From NCBI RefSeq assembly GCF_017916455.1, contig NZ_JAFMSY010000001.1, positions 1 to 64,000 of the forward strand: a stretch of 64,000 nucleotides of DNA. The letters are read 5' to 3'. Shown one piece after another: positions 55,041-63,900 of the stretch; position 1 is the first letter of the stretch; each line of letters opens with the position of its first letter. Source of the stretch: Nocardioides xinjiangensis (GTDB lineage Bacteria > Actinomycetota > Actinomycetes > Propionibacteriales > Nocardioidaceae). The position numbers and the translations under genes are program-made. A model generated the notes under the pieces. It was given only the letters and a program-made list of their open reading frames with translations, was not told the DNA's origin and searched no databases.

Positions 55041-55658
55041 ATGTCCGCCGACCGACCGACCGACGCCCCCGCCGAGCCCCGGGCGCCGCACGGCCCGCTC
55101 CCCGAGGGCGGGAGGGTGCGTCCCATCACGCGGTGGGGCACGCCGGTGATGCACCGCCCGCAGGCCGGCGTGACGACGTACGACGAGGCGCTGGCCGCGC
55201 TCGCCGCCGACATGGTCGCGACCATGTACGCCGCCGACGGCGTCGGGCTGGCGGCCTGCCAGGTCGGCGAGGACGTCGCGATGTTCGTCTTCGACTGCCC
55301 CGACGCCGACGGCGTGCGCACCGTCGGCGTGGTGTGCAACCCGGTGCTCACGCTGCCGGAGGGCAGGGACCGCCGGCTCGAGGACGACGACGAGGGCTGC
55401 CTCTCCTTCCCGGGCTCCTTCGAGTCCTGCCCGCGCCCCGACTGGGCGCGTGTCGACGGCCAGGGCCTCGACGGGCAGCCCGTGTCCTTCGAGGGGACCG
55501 GCCTGCTCGCGCGCTGCCTGCAGCACGAGACCGACCACACCCTCGGCACCGTCTTCGGTGACCGGCTCTCGGCGAAGGCCCGCAAGCGGCTCGAGCGGAA
55601 GCACCAGGCCGCCGCGGAGGACTACCCGCCCACCTGGCCCGCCGACGCCTCGGCGTGA
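55041..55658 (+). CDS. def: Peptide deformylase
   Basis: 205-aa metalloenzyme removing N-formyl from nascent chains. Motif 1 GVGLAACQ (67-74), motif 2 EGCLS with metal C120, motif 3 HETDH (162-166). N-terminal 20-residue and C-terminal extensions are typical of actinobacteria. -10 TAGGAT (55028-55033) lies 7 nt before the ATG (leaderless). Confidence 0.95.
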   Translation: MSADRPTDAPAEPRAPHGPLPEGGRVRPITRWGTPVMHRPQAGVTTYDEALAALAADMVATMYAADGVGLAACQVGEDVAMFVFDCPDADGVRTVGVVCNPVLTLPEGRDRRLEDDDEGCLSFPGSFESCPRPDWARVDGQGLDGQPVSFEGTGLLARCLQHETDHTLGTVFGDRLSAKARKRLERKHQAAAEDYPPTWPADASA

Positions 55659-55665
55659 GCGCGGC

Positions 55666-56457
55666 ATGACGGACCTGCGGATCACCCGCGAGAACGCGCG
55701 CTTCCAGCAGTGGGAGGCGCTGCTGACCAACCGCGCCAAGCGGCACCGCAACCGCGAGCTGCTGGTGCAGGGCGTCCGCCCGATCACCCGCGCCGTCGAG
55801 GAGGGGTGGACGGTGCGCGCCTTGCTGCGGGCCGAGGGGGCGGCCTCCGCCTGGTCCGACCGGCTCTGGTCCAGCACCGGCGCCGAGCGCGTCGTCCTCT
55901 CCCCCGCGCTGCACGCGCGCCTCAGCGGCAAGGACGGCGCCGAGCTCGTCGCCGTGGTCGAGATGCCGGAGGACGGGGTGGAGCGGCTCGCCGACTCCTC
56001 CCGGCCCCACGGACCGGTCGTGGTCCTCGACCGGCCCACCAGCCCCGGCAACATCGGCACGCTGGCACGCTCGGCCGACGCGTTCGGCGCCTCCGCGCTC
56101 GTGGTCACCGGCCACGCGGCCGACCCCTACGACCCGCAGGCCGTGCGGGCCAGCACCGGCTCGCTGTTCGCGCTGACGGTCCTCCGCGTCCCGGGTCCGG
56201 GCCCGGTCGTCGAGTACGCGCACGCGCACGGCTACCGGATCGTCGGCACCGACGAGGAGGGCACCCCGCTGGCCGATGTCGCGCTCGGCGGCCGCGTGCT
56301 CGTCGTGGTCGGCAACGAGACCACCGGCCTCTCGTCGGGCTGGCGTGCGGCCTGCGACGACGTCGCGAGCATCCCGATGGTCGGCACCGCCTCGTCGCTC
56401 AACGCGGCCGTGGCCGGCTCCATCGTGCTCCACGAGGCGCTGCGGCAGCGCGGCTGA
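55666..56457 (+). CDS. TrmH/SpoU-family RNA methyltransferase
   Basis: 263 aa. Substrate-binding N-domain (RFQQWEALLTNRAKRHRNRE) and knotted domain with DRPTSPGNIGTLARSADAFG, VVVGNETTGLS and SLNAAVAGSIVLHEAL. Target RNA unknown. ATG 7 nt after the def stop, so probably co-transcribed with def. Confidence 0.87.
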   Translation: MTDLRITRENARFQQWEALLTNRAKRHRNRELLVQGVRPITRAVEEGWTVRALLRAEGAASAWSDRLWSSTGAERVVLSPALHARLSGKDGAELVAVVEMPEDGVERLADSSRPHGPVVVLDRPTSPGNIGTLARSADAFGASALVVTGHAADPYDPQAVRASTGSLFALTVLRVPGPGPVVEYAHAHGYRIVGTDEEGTPLADVALGGRVLVVVGNETTGLSSGWRAACDDVASIPMVGTASSLNAAVAGSIVLHEALRQRG

Positions 56458-56469
56458 CGGGGCCTCGGG

Positions 56470-57120
56470 GTGCAAGCGGTTCTCGACTGGGTCGTCCTCG
56501 TCATGCGCACGGTCGGCTCACCCGGCGTCGGGCTGGCCACCGCGCTGGAGACCGTCTTCCCGCCGGTGCCCAGCGAGCTGGTGCTGCCGCTCGCGGGCTA
56601 CACGGCCAGCCAGGGCCACTACGGACTGCTCGCCGCGATCCTCTGGGCCACGGCGGGCTCGCTGGCGGGCGCGCTCGTCCTCTACTGGCTGGGCGCGGCG
56701 TGGGGGCTGGAGCGCACCTGCGCGCTGGCCGACCGCATCCCGCTCATGCGGGCGGACGACGTGCGCAAGGCCGTCGCGTGGTTCGGCGACCACGGCCGGG
56801 CCGCGGTCCTCCTCGGCCGGCTGGTGCCGGGGGTGCGCAGCCTCGTCTCGATCCCGGCGGGGGTGGACCGGATGCCGCTGGCGACGTTCTGCCTCTTCAC
56901 CACGATCGGCAGCCTGGCGTGGAACTCCGCGCTCATCCTCGCCGGCTACGAGCTCGGCGCGCAGTGGCACCTCGTGGAGTCGTACGTCGGGCCGGCGAGC
57001 AACGTGGTCTACGTCCTGGTCGCGGTGGTGCTGGTCGTCGTGGTCGCCCGCCGGTGGCGGCACCGGGTCAGCGGCGGGCCGCGACGTAGCACGCGACGGC
57101 GCTCGCCGCGGCCACGTTGA
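56470..57120 (+). CDS. DedA/SNARE-associated family membrane protein
   Basis: 216 aa with about five helices; GVGLATALETVFPPVPSELV, FGDHGRAAVLLGRLVPGVRS and SIPAGVDRMPLATF are the DedA signature (E-x-P-P-x-P and R-x3-P-x-R). Proposed roles include lipid flipping and membrane homeostasis. GTG start; last 53 bp overlap the convergent methyltransferase. Confidence 0.88.
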   Translation: MQAVLDWVVLVMRTVGSPGVGLATALETVFPPVPSELVLPLAGYTASQGHYGLLAAILWATAGSLAGALVLYWLGAAWGLERTCALADRIPLMRADDVRKAVAWFGDHGRAAVLLGRLVPGVRSLVSIPAGVDRMPLATFCLFTTIGSLAWNSALILAGYELGAQWHLVESYVGPASNVVYVLVAVVLVVVVARRWRHRVSGGPRRSTRRRSPRPR

Positions 57121-57883
57121 GCGAGTCGATCCCCGCCGCCATCGGGATGATCGCCCGCCGGTCGGCCGACTGCTCCCACCGCTCCGACAGCCCGTGCCCC
57201 TCGGACCCCAGGACCAGGGCCAGCCGGTCCACGCCCGCCACCGCCTCCTCGATCGGCACGGAGTCGGGTCGCAGCGTCAGGGCGACCGTGGTGAAGCCGC
57301 GCGCCGCCAGGCCCGGCAGGGCGTCGTACCAGTCCGGCAGCCGCGTCCAGGGCGTGGTGAACACCGCGCCCATCCCGACCTTGATCGACCGCCGGTAGAG
57401 CGGGTCGGCGCACCGCGGGGCCAGCAGCACCGCGTCGAAGCCCAGGGCCGCCCCCGACCGGAAGATCGCGCCGACGTTGGTGTGGTCGACGACGTCCTCG
57501 AGGACCAGCACCGACCGCGCCCCCGCGAGGACGTCGTCGACCGACGGCAGGGGCCGCCGGCGCAGCGACGCGAGGGCACCGCGGTGCACGTGGAAGCCGG
57601 TGACCTGCTCGATGAGCGCCTCGGAGAGCACGTAGCACGGACCGGAGCCGCGGGCGACGACGTCGGCGAGGCCGTCGAGCCAGCGCGGCGCCATCAGGAA
57701 CGACCGCGCGTCGTAGCCCGCCTCGACGGCGCGCCGCACCACCTTCTCCCCCTCGGCGAGGAACAGACCGTGCTCGGACTCGAGGTGCTTGCGCAGCTCC
57801 ACGTCGCGCAGGTCGCGGTAGTCGGCGAGGCGCGGGTCGCCGGGGTCGGAGATCTCGACGACGTCCACGGGGCGCTCAGGCAC
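57068..57883 (-). CDS. TrmH/SpoU-family RNA methyltransferase
   Basis: 271 aa from GTG. L30e-like N-domain (LRKHLESEHGLFLAEGEKVV) and SPOUT domain (VVDHTNVGAIFRSGAALG, LVLGSEGHGLSERW, DSLNVAAASAVACYVA). Third SpoU paralogue in the window; RNA target unknown. Its start overlaps the siroheme enzyme by 8 nt. Confidence 0.87.
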   Translation of the reverse strand: MPERPVDVVEISDPGDPRLADYRDLRDVELRKHLESEHGLFLAEGEKVVRRAVEAGYDARSFLMAPRWLDGLADVVARGSGPCYVLSEALIEQVTGFHVHRGALASLRRRPLPSVDDVLAGARSVLVLEDVVDHTNVGAIFRSGAALGFDAVLLAPRCADPLYRRSIKVGMGAVFTTPWTRLPDWYDALPGLAARGFTTVALTLRPDSVPIEEAVAGVDRLALVLGSEGHGLSERWEQSADRRAIIPMAAGIDSLNVAAASAVACYVAARR

Positions 57884-59126
57884 GGGGGTAGTGCCCGGGG
57901 CGGGCGACGGCCACCACCTCGCCGACGACGATGATGGCCGGCGGCACCACCTCGTGGGCGGCGAGGTCGGCGGCCAGCGTGCCGAGCGTGGACAGCACCG
58001 TGCGCTCGGTCGGCATGGTGCCGTCGACGATCACGGCGACCGGGGTGTGGGCGGAGCGGCCGCCGTCGAGGAGCGCGGCGGCGATCGCGGGAGCGTTGTC
58101 GACCGCCATGAGCAGGACCAGCGTGCCGGAGAGCCCGGCGACCGCCGACCACTCGACCAGCGAGTCCGGGTGGCCGGGGGGCAGGTGCCCGGAGATGACG
58201 GTGAACTCGTGCGCGACGCCACGGTGGGTCACCGGGATGCCGACCCGCGCCGGGACGGCGATGGCCGAGCTCAGGCCGGGCACCACGGTGACCGGCACGT
58301 CGGCCGCCGCGCACGCCAGCAGCTCCTCGTAGCCACGACCGAAGACGAAGTTGTCGCCGCCCTTGAACCGCACGACGCGCTTCCCGGCGCGCGCCCGGTC
58401 GACGATGAGCTCGTTGATGCGCTCCTGCGAGGCGGAGCGCCCGCGCGGGAGCTTGGCGACGTCGATCAGCTCCACGTGCGGGCCGAGCTCGTCGAGCAGC
58501 TCGCGCGGTGCCAGTCGGTCGGCGACCACCACGTCGGCGGACGCCAGCGCGTGCCGGGCGGCGACCGTGACCAGCTCCGGCTCTCCGGGTCCGCCACCCA
58601 CCAGCACCACGCCGGGGCTGCGGTCCAGCGCGTCCGAGGCGGTCAGGTGCCCGTCGCGCAGCGCGGTGACGATGTCGTCGCGGAGTGCGGCCGACCGGCG
58701 CGGCTCGCGGTTGCCCAGCACGCCCACGGTCACGCTGCCGTGGCGGCCGACGGCCGGGGTCCACGCCGTGCCGCCCAGGGCATCGTCGGCGCGGACGCAG
58801 AACGTGTGCCGCTCCTCGGCCGCCGCGACCACGCGCGCGTTGACGGCCGGGTCGTCGGTGGCGGCGACGACGTACCACGCACCGTCGAGGTCGCTCTCGG
58901 CGAAGTCGCGCAGGACCAGGGTGAGCTCGCCGGCGAGTCCCTCGATCGCCGGGGTGACCTCCGGGCTCACCACGAGCACGTCGGCACCGCTGGCGAGGAG
59001 CGCGGGCACCCGGCGCTGCGCCACGTGGCCGCCGCCGACGACGACCACCCGGCGGCCGGTGAGCACCAGTCCCGCGAGGTAGGGATGGGGGTCGGCCGAG
59101 CCCGGTTGCGCAGTGGTGGTGCCCAT
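57876..59126 (-). CDS. cysG: Bifunctional uroporphyrin-III C-methyltransferase/precorrin-2 dehydrogenase
   Basis: 416 aa. N-terminal Rossmann dehydrogenase/ferrochelatase-type domain (GRRVVVVGGGHVAQRRVPAL) and C-terminal SUMT (VVLVGGGPGEPELVTVAARH, RFKGGDNFVFGRGYEEL). Converts uroporphyrinogen III towards sirohydrochlorin for siroheme or cobalamin. In actinobacteria this is often named cobA. The ferrochelatase activity of the N-domain is not certain. Confidence 0.93.
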   Translation of the reverse strand: MGTTTAQPGSADPHPYLAGLVLTGRRVVVVGGGHVAQRRVPALLASGADVLVVSPEVTPAIEGLAGELTLVLRDFAESDLDGAWYVVAATDDPAVNARVVAAAEERHTFCVRADDALGGTAWTPAVGRHGSVTVGVLGNREPRRSAALRDDIVTALRDGHLTASDALDRSPGVVLVGGGPGEPELVTVAARHALASADVVVADRLAPRELLDELGPHVELIDVAKLPRGRSASQERINELIVDRARAGKRVVRFKGGDNFVFGRGYEELLACAAADVPVTVVPGLSSAIAVPARVGIPVTHRGVAHEFTVISGHLPPGHPDSLVEWSAVAGLSGTLVLLMAVDNAPAIAAALLDGGRSAHTPVAVIVDGTMPTERTVLSTLGTLAADLAAHEVVPPAIIVVGEVVAVARPGHYPRA

Positions 59127-59175
59127 GCCTCATTGTCTCTGGCCCGAGCCGCGCCCCGGTGGCTAGGTTCGAGGT

Positions 59176-59697
59176 ATGAGCATCGAGCGACCTGTCAGCC
59201 CCGATCCGTACGACTACCTGCCGGCGACGGCGTCCTTCACCGTCACCAGCGACGACGTCACCGACGGCGCACCCCTCAAGGACGACCAGGTGGCGGCGCT
59301 GGGCAACACCTCGCCGCAGCTGAGCTGGTCGGGCGCCCCCGAGGGGACCCGGTCCTACGTCGTCACCTGCTTCGACCCTGATGCGCCGACGCCGAGCGGC
59401 TTCTGGCACTGGTGCCTGGTCGACATCCCCGCGGAGGTGACCTCGCTCGACGCCGGCGCCGCCTCGGACACGCTGCCCGGCGCCGCGTTCCACGTCCGCA
59501 ACGACGGCGGCGAGGCCGGATTCATGGGAGCCGCCCCGCCCGAGGGCGACCAGCCGCACCGCTACTACTTCGTCGTCCACGCCGTGAGGGACGACTCGCT
59601 GGGCGTCGACCCCGACGCCTCCCCCGCCGTCGTCTCGTTCAACCTCGCCTTCAAGACGCTCGGACGCGCGATCATCCACGGCACCTACCAGCACTGA
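59176..59697 (+). CDS. YbhB/YbcL family (PEBP, Raf-kinase-inhibitor-like) protein
   Basis: 173-aa PEBP fold: [39 protein letters not shown] and [10 protein letters not shown] hold the anion-binding pocket. Cytosolic, no signal peptide. Role unknown. -10 TAGGTT (59164-59169) lies 6 nt before the ATG. Confidence 0.92.
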   Translation: MSIERPVSPDPYDYLPATASFTVTSDDVTDGAPLKDDQVAALGNTSPQLSWSGAPEGTRSYVVTCFDPDAPTPSGFWHWCLVDIPAEVTSLDAGAASDTLPGAAFHVRNDGGEAGFMGAAPPEGDQPHRYYFVVHAVRDDSLGVDPDASPAVVSFNLAFKTLGRAIIHGTYQH

Positions 59698-59731
59698 CGC
59701 CGGCGGTCGCCCGCCCGGGCGCTGCACCACG

Positions 59732-59775
59732 AGACCCGTGGTCGGACCGACAGGTCCAGACCACGGGTCTTTTTT
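59732..59775 (+). terminator. Strong intrinsic terminator
   Basis: 12-bp stem AGACCCGTGGTC/GACCACGGGTCT containing an inner GGACC/GGTCC hairpin, followed by six T. The most canonical terminator in the window, 35 nt after the PEBP gene. Confidence 0.92.
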
Positions 59776-59892
59776 CGCGATTTCGGTCATGGAGAAACGG
59801 TCAAGGCGCTTTGATCTCCCCCAGACGTCCCCGAGATTCGTGCCGAAACCTTGACGAACCACGACGCATACCGTCCTCGGCCAGGCGTCGAA

Positions 59893-59921
59893 TCGACATC
59901 AGCAGGAGCGGCCGTTACGGT
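59893..59921 (+). promoter_or_regulatory. Promoter of the CAP-domain gene
   Basis: -35 TCGACA (59893-59898), 17-nt spacer, -10 TACGGT (59916-59921), predicting a leader of about 65 nt. The AT-richer stretch 59780-59892 contains no gene or recognisable riboswitch. Confidence 0.5.
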
Positions 59922-59994
59922 CGAGTCTCAGTTTCTGAAAGATTTCGTCAAGACGCGCATACTTTTGGCGCCGTCCGATTCCCGGAGGACCCCC

Positions 59995-60555
59995 GTGCAG
60001 CACCCCCGACTCATCACCCGCCTCGCGATCGCCGTCACAGCCGCGGTGCTGTGCGGCGTCCCGGGCACCGCCGGGGCCCACGCCGACTCCCCGAAGCTCG
60101 ACTCCAGGGTCGCGAAGGTCGCGTCCAAGACCTGGCCGGTCCCCCGGACCGTCTCGGCCAAGGACCTCGAGGAGGCGTCCAGCAACGACCTCGAGGACGC
60201 GCTGATGGTGCAGATCAACGAGGCGCGAGCCGCCCACGGACTGCGCAAGATCTGGAGCTTCGACGGCTGCACCGACCAGCTGGCCGAGCAGTGGGGCGAG
60301 CGCATCGCGCGCACGGGCCGCTTCGAGCACCGCGACCAGGGCGAGGTCATCCGCAGGTGCGACAACGCCTGGGCCGGCGAGACGCTGGTGCGCGGCACCG
60401 GCCTCCGCCCGACGGACATGGTCGAGCTCTGGCTCGACTCCCCCGGCCACCGCGAGATCCTGCTCAGCCCGCGTGCGCGCCGTGCCGGCGTCGCGATCAC
60501 CCGCGACGCCCAGGGACGCACGATCGGCGTCGTCAACCTCGTCAAGCACAGCTGA
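59995..60555 (+). CDS. Secreted CAP/SCP-domain protein
   Basis: 186 aa. Signal peptide (RLAIAVTAAVLCGVPGTAGA, cleavage near AHA) then a CAP domain: QINEARAAHGLRKIW, RFEHRDQGEVIRRC, AGETLVRGTG and LWLDSPGHREILLSPRARRA with the conserved His/Glu. Two Cys may pair. Extracellular function unknown. GTG chosen because SD GGAGGA lies 6 nt upstream; the longer upstream frame lacks a start signal. Confidence 0.88.
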   Translation: MQHPRLITRLAIAVTAAVLCGVPGTAGAHADSPKLDSRVAKVASKTWPVPRTVSAKDLEEASSNDLEDALMVQINEARAAHGLRKIWSFDGCTDQLAEQWGERIARTGRFEHRDQGEVIRRCDNAWAGETLVRGTGLRPTDMVELWLDSPGHREILLSPRARRAGVAITRDAQGRTIGVVNLVKHS

Positions 60556-60585
60556 GGTGCGCCGCACCCCGGCCGTGTGAGCCGA

Positions 60586-60616
60586 TCCCCGGCCCCCTCG
60601 TCGGGCGGGCCGGGGA
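60586..60616 (+). terminator. Hairpin after the CAP-domain gene
   Basis: Perfect 10-bp stem TCCCCGGCCC/GGGCCGGGGA with an 11-nt loop, 30 nt after the stop; no T-run. Confidence 0.55.
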
Positions 60617-60654
60617 CCGAACGCGTTGAGGGCGTGGCGGATGCTGCACGTCGC

Positions 60655-60910
60655 GGTCGCGACCTCCAGGACATCGAGGCGCTCTGCGACCGGGTCGTCG
60701 TCATCGACCGCGGCACCTCGGTGTACGACGGCTCGCTCGCCGGGCTGCGCACGCCCAGGGCGGCTCGATGAGGACCCTCGTGGTGGACCTCGTCGACAGG
60801 CGCCGCCCGTCGTGGTGCCGGGCGCGACGGCCTACGACGTGGCGGACCTGTCGATCCAGGAGCCCGCGATCGAGGACGTCATCCGCGACCTCTACTCCCG
60901 CGGCGCCTGA
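60655..60910 (+). pseudogene. Decayed C-terminus of an ABC transporter ATPase
   Basis: Three reading frames in series give the tail of an ABC-2-type ATP-binding subunit: DLQDIEALCDRVVVIDRGTS with YDGSLAGLRT in frame one, RTLVVDLVD in another from about 60771, then VADLSIQEPAIEDVIRDLYS to a stop in the third. Walker A, signature and Walker B regions are missing. At least two frameshifts and a large 5' loss mark it as a remnant; no permease remains nearby. Confidence 0.75.
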
Positions 60911-60931
60911 GCCGGCGTCCCCAGGGCGCGG

Positions 60932-62083
60932 TCAGCCGCCGACCCGCAGGGCGCGTTCGGCGTCGAGCTCCGGCGAGGTGAGCGGCTGGCGCTCCAGCAG
61001 CAGCAGCGCCCGGTCGTCGTCGCCGCGCGGCACCTTCTTGAGCACGCGTCGCGGCATGCCGGTGAAGCCGCGCGCGTCGACGGCCTGCAGGGCGACCTGC
61101 CGCAGCCAGTCGATGCCCGCGTCGAGGTCGCGGTCCGCTGCCTCGATGACGCCGTCGGTGTAGAACATCAGCGCCTCGCCGGGGCGGAGCCGGCCCGTGC
61201 TCGGGGTGAACTCCGCCTCGTCGATGACACCGAGCGCCATGCCCCGCGCGTTGTCGATGGACCAGCCGCGGCGGTCCAGGTGCCAGTGAAGGGCGGGCGG
61301 GTGGCCCGCGCTGGTGATCGTGTAGTCGCCGGTGACGAGGTCGACCTTGATGTGCACGGCGGTCGCGAGCGACTCGTCGGACTCCTGCCGCAGCAGGAAC
61401 GCGTTGGCCGCGGCCATCATCTGGGCCGGCGGCAGCGCGCCGATGAGGCCGCCGAGCGCGCCCGCGAACTGCAGCGCCTGCGGTCCCACCGAGGTGCCCT
61501 TGCCGCACACGTCGACGAGCGCCATCTCCAGCCAGCGTCCCTCACGCAGGTCGGCCACGAGGAAGTCGCCGGCGTAGCTCGGGCCGTTGGCGGTGATTGT
61601 CGCCGACTGCGAGCGCCAGCCGTTGGGCAGCGGCGGCACGACGCCCTGGCGCTGGAGCCGGTCGCGCAGCTGGGTCAGCACCGCCTCGCTCAGCGCCATC
61701 GGCAGGCCGGAGCGCTGCCGGCTGGACTGGTAGATCGCCAGCAGCAGGGCCAGGCCGAAGATCGTCAGCGCCGACGTGCGGCTCGCGGTGGCGAAGTCGG
61801 TGTCCAGGGAGGTCCACACCGAGACGGCGCCCAGCACGAGCGCCAGGACCAGCAGCGGCACGAACCGCAGCAGCATCGTGCCGACCATGAGGAAGAGGAA
61901 CCACATGGCGACCGGGACCACGACCTGCACGGCCGCGCCGAGGAGCGTCGTCGTCGCGACCATCGCGACGAGGACGACGAGCAGGAACCCCTGGCTCCCC
62001 CGGGACCCGGTGCGCCACCCGGCGACACGCTGCCGGACGTACGACGAGACGCCGCCCAGCACGGTCCCCACAGCACTCGACAC
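60932..62083 (-). CDS. Membrane SpoIIE/RsbU-type PP2C phosphatase
   Basis: 383 aa. About four helices in residues 30-125 (GFLLVVLVAMVATTTLLGAA and following) anchor a PPM phosphatase domain with metal motifs YAGDFLVADL, VDVCGKGTSVG, FYTDGVIEAADRD and GDDDRALLLL. Such proteins dephosphorylate anti-anti-sigma factors, but no STAS or anti-sigma gene is adjacent. GTG at 62083 is chosen from -10 TACCCT (62095-62090), 6 nt upstream. Confidence 0.88.
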   Translation of the reverse strand: MSSAVGTVLGGVSSYVRQRVAGWRTGSRGSQGFLLVVLVAMVATTTLLGAAVQVVVPVAMWFLFLMVGTMLLRFVPLLVLALVLGAVSVWTSLDTDFATASRTSALTIFGLALLLAIYQSSRQRSGLPMALSEAVLTQLRDRLQRQGVVPPLPNGWRSQSATITANGPSYAGDFLVADLREGRWLEMALVDVCGKGTSVGPQALQFAGALGGLIGALPPAQMMAAANAFLLRQESDESLATAVHIKVDLVTGDYTITSAGHPPALHWHLDRRGWSIDNARGMALGVIDEAEFTPSTGRLRPGEALMFYTDGVIEAADRDLDAGIDWLRQVALQAVDARGFTGMPRRVLKKVPRGDDDRALLLLERQPLTSPELDAERALRVGG

Positions 62084-62160
62084 GGCCAAAGGGTAGGTCC
62101 GGTCGGCCACGCGCCGAGGCCGAACCGGCAAAGTCGCGGCGGCTGGATAGGCTCCCGCCC

Positions 62161-63195
62161 ATGCCCCTGGTCCCGCTGCAGGCAGACATCCTCGGGCCTG
62201 ACTACCGGGTGGAGACCATCTCGCTCCCGCCCGACGACGAGGGGCCGGTCGTCGCCACCCTCGTGAAGCTCGAGCCGGCCCGTCCGACCGGTCGTGCCGT
62301 GCTGCACGTGCACGGGTTCGCCGACTACTTCTTCCACACCGAGTACGCCCAGTGGTGGGCCGCGCGCGGCTACACCTTCTACGCCCTCGACCTGCGCAAG
62401 TACGGCCGCTCCCTCCGCGAGCACCAGACTCCCCACTACGTCGCCGACCTCGCCGAGTACTTCGCCGAGATCGACCTCGCCTGGTGGCGGATCACCACGC
62501 GCGACGGTCACCGGCGCGTCATCGCGTCCGGCCACTCCACCGGCGGCCTGACCGTGCCGCTGTGGGCGCACGAGCGGCGACCCGACGAGCTCGCCGCGCT
62601 CGTGCTGAACTCGCCGTGGTTCGACATGCAGGGCGCCGCGTGGCTGCGCAGCCCCGCGGCCCGCGTCGCGATCGAGCGGATCGGCACGAGCCGGCCCAGG
62701 CAGCAGATCCCCCGGCGGATCAGCGGGGTCTACGGCCGCTCCCTGCACCGCGACCACGGCGGCGAGTGGGACTACGACCTCACCTGGAAGCCGCTCGAGT
62801 CGCGGCCGGTCCACGTCGGGTGGCTGCGCGCCGTGCGGCGCGGCCACGCCATGCTGCACGCAGGGCTCGACATCGCCTGCCCGACGCTCGTGCTGTCCTC
62901 GGCGCGGTCGCACTTCGGCCAGCAGACCGTGGAGACCGCGGCGACGCACGACATCGTGCTGGACGTGCAGCAGATCCGGCACTGGGCGTCGTCGGTCGGG
63001 CGGCACGTCACCTCGGTCGCGATCGAGGACGCGATCCACGACGTGGTGCTCTCCCGGCCCCACGTGCGCGCCCGGGCGTACGACGCGTTGGCGACGTGGC
63101 TGGACGCCTGGGTGCGGCCCGACGCGGACCGCGCGGGCTCAGACGAGGAGGACGGCGAGGGCCACGATCCCGACCACGGCGATCACGGCGCGTAG
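62161..63195 (+). CDS. Alpha/beta hydrolase (serine aminopeptidase S33-like)
   Basis: 344 aa. VLHVHGFADYFFHTEYAQWW oxyanion region, nucleophile elbow GHSTGG, acid region near ACPTLVLSSARS and His in AIEDAIHDVVLS. Probable lysophospholipase or esterase. C-terminal acidic/His tail. -10 TAGGCT (62148-62153) is 7 nt before the ATG; the last 57 bp overlap the convergent exporter gene. Confidence 0.85.
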   Translation: MPLVPLQADILGPDYRVETISLPPDDEGPVVATLVKLEPARPTGRAVLHVHGFADYFFHTEYAQWWAARGYTFYALDLRKYGRSLREHQTPHYVADLAEYFAEIDLAWWRITTRDGHRRVIASGHSTGGLTVPLWAHERRPDELAALVLNSPWFDMQGAAWLRSPAARVAIERIGTSRPRQQIPRRISGVYGRSLHRDHGGEWDYDLTWKPLESRPVHVGWLRAVRRGHAMLHAGLDIACPTLVLSSARSHFGQQTVETAATHDIVLDVQQIRHWASSVGRHVTSVAIEDAIHDVVLSRPHVRARAYDALATWLDAWVRPDADRAGSDEEDGEGHDPDHGDHGA

Positions 63196-63900
63196 CAGCA
63201 CCGGCGGGAGCCGGCGGCCGACGCCGGCGCCGAGCTGACCTCCGACCACCGAGCCGAGGGCGATCAGGCCGGCCACCGCCCAGTCGATGTCGGCGACCCC
63301 GATGAACACGGCCGCGGCCACGGCGTTGACGAGCAGGGCCAGCACGTTCTTGGTGGCGGTGTGGCGCTGCATGGTGTCGGCGACGCCGATGCCGAGGACG
63401 GCCATCAGCAGGACGCCCTGGGCCGCGCCGAAGTACCCGCCGTAGACGCCGGTGGCCGCGACGGCCGGCCAGACCCACCACACCCCGTGGTCGGGGATGC
63501 CGCCGCGTGACTCGGCGCGGGCGGCGACGGAGCGCTGGATCCGCGGCCCGAGCAGGACGAGCAGCACGCCGAGGGCGATCAGCACGGGGACGATCGCGTC
63601 GAAGGCGGACGACGGCAGCCACAGCAGGAGCAGCGCGCCGGCGATCCCGCCGAGCAGGGACGCCGAGCCCAGCCGCACGATCCGGGCGCGTTGGCCGGCG
63701 AGCTCGCGGCGGTAGCCGACGACCCCGGACAGGCTGCCGGGCACGAGCCCGACGGTGTTGCTGACGTTGGCGGTCACCGGCGGCACGCCGAACGCCAGCA
63801 GGGTCGGGAACGTGATCAACGTTCCCGACCCCACCACGGTGTTGATGGTGCCGGCCGCGACCCCCGCGAGGGCGACCAGCACGGCTTCGGTCGGACTCAC
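63139..63900 (-). CDS. TauE/SafE-family sulfite/anion exporter
   Basis: 253 aa, eight or so helices. TINTVVGSGTLITFPTLLAF and GGYFGAAQGVLLMAVLGIGV are the paired family repeats. Exports sulfite, sulfoacetate or a related organic anion; exact substrate unknown. GTG start overlaps the upstream stop (GTGA). Confidence 0.9.
   Translation of the reverse strand: MSPTEAVLVALAGVAAGTINTVVGSGTLITFPTLLAFGVPPVTANVSNTVGLVPGSLSGVVGYRRELAGQRARIVRLGSASLLGGIAGALLLLWLPSSAFDAIVPVLIALGVLLVLLGPRIQRSVAARAESRGGIPDHGVWWVWPAVAATGVYGGYFGAAQGVLLMAVLGIGVADTMQRHTATKNVLALLVNAVAAAVFIGVADIDWAVAGLIALGSVVGGQLGAGVGRRLPPVLLRAVIAVVGIVALAVLLV

Noticed and set aside
59780..59994. c-di-AMP-type riboswitch before the secreted CAP protein
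   Set aside because: The leader from the predicted promoter is only about 65 nt and conserved riboswitch blocks are absent.
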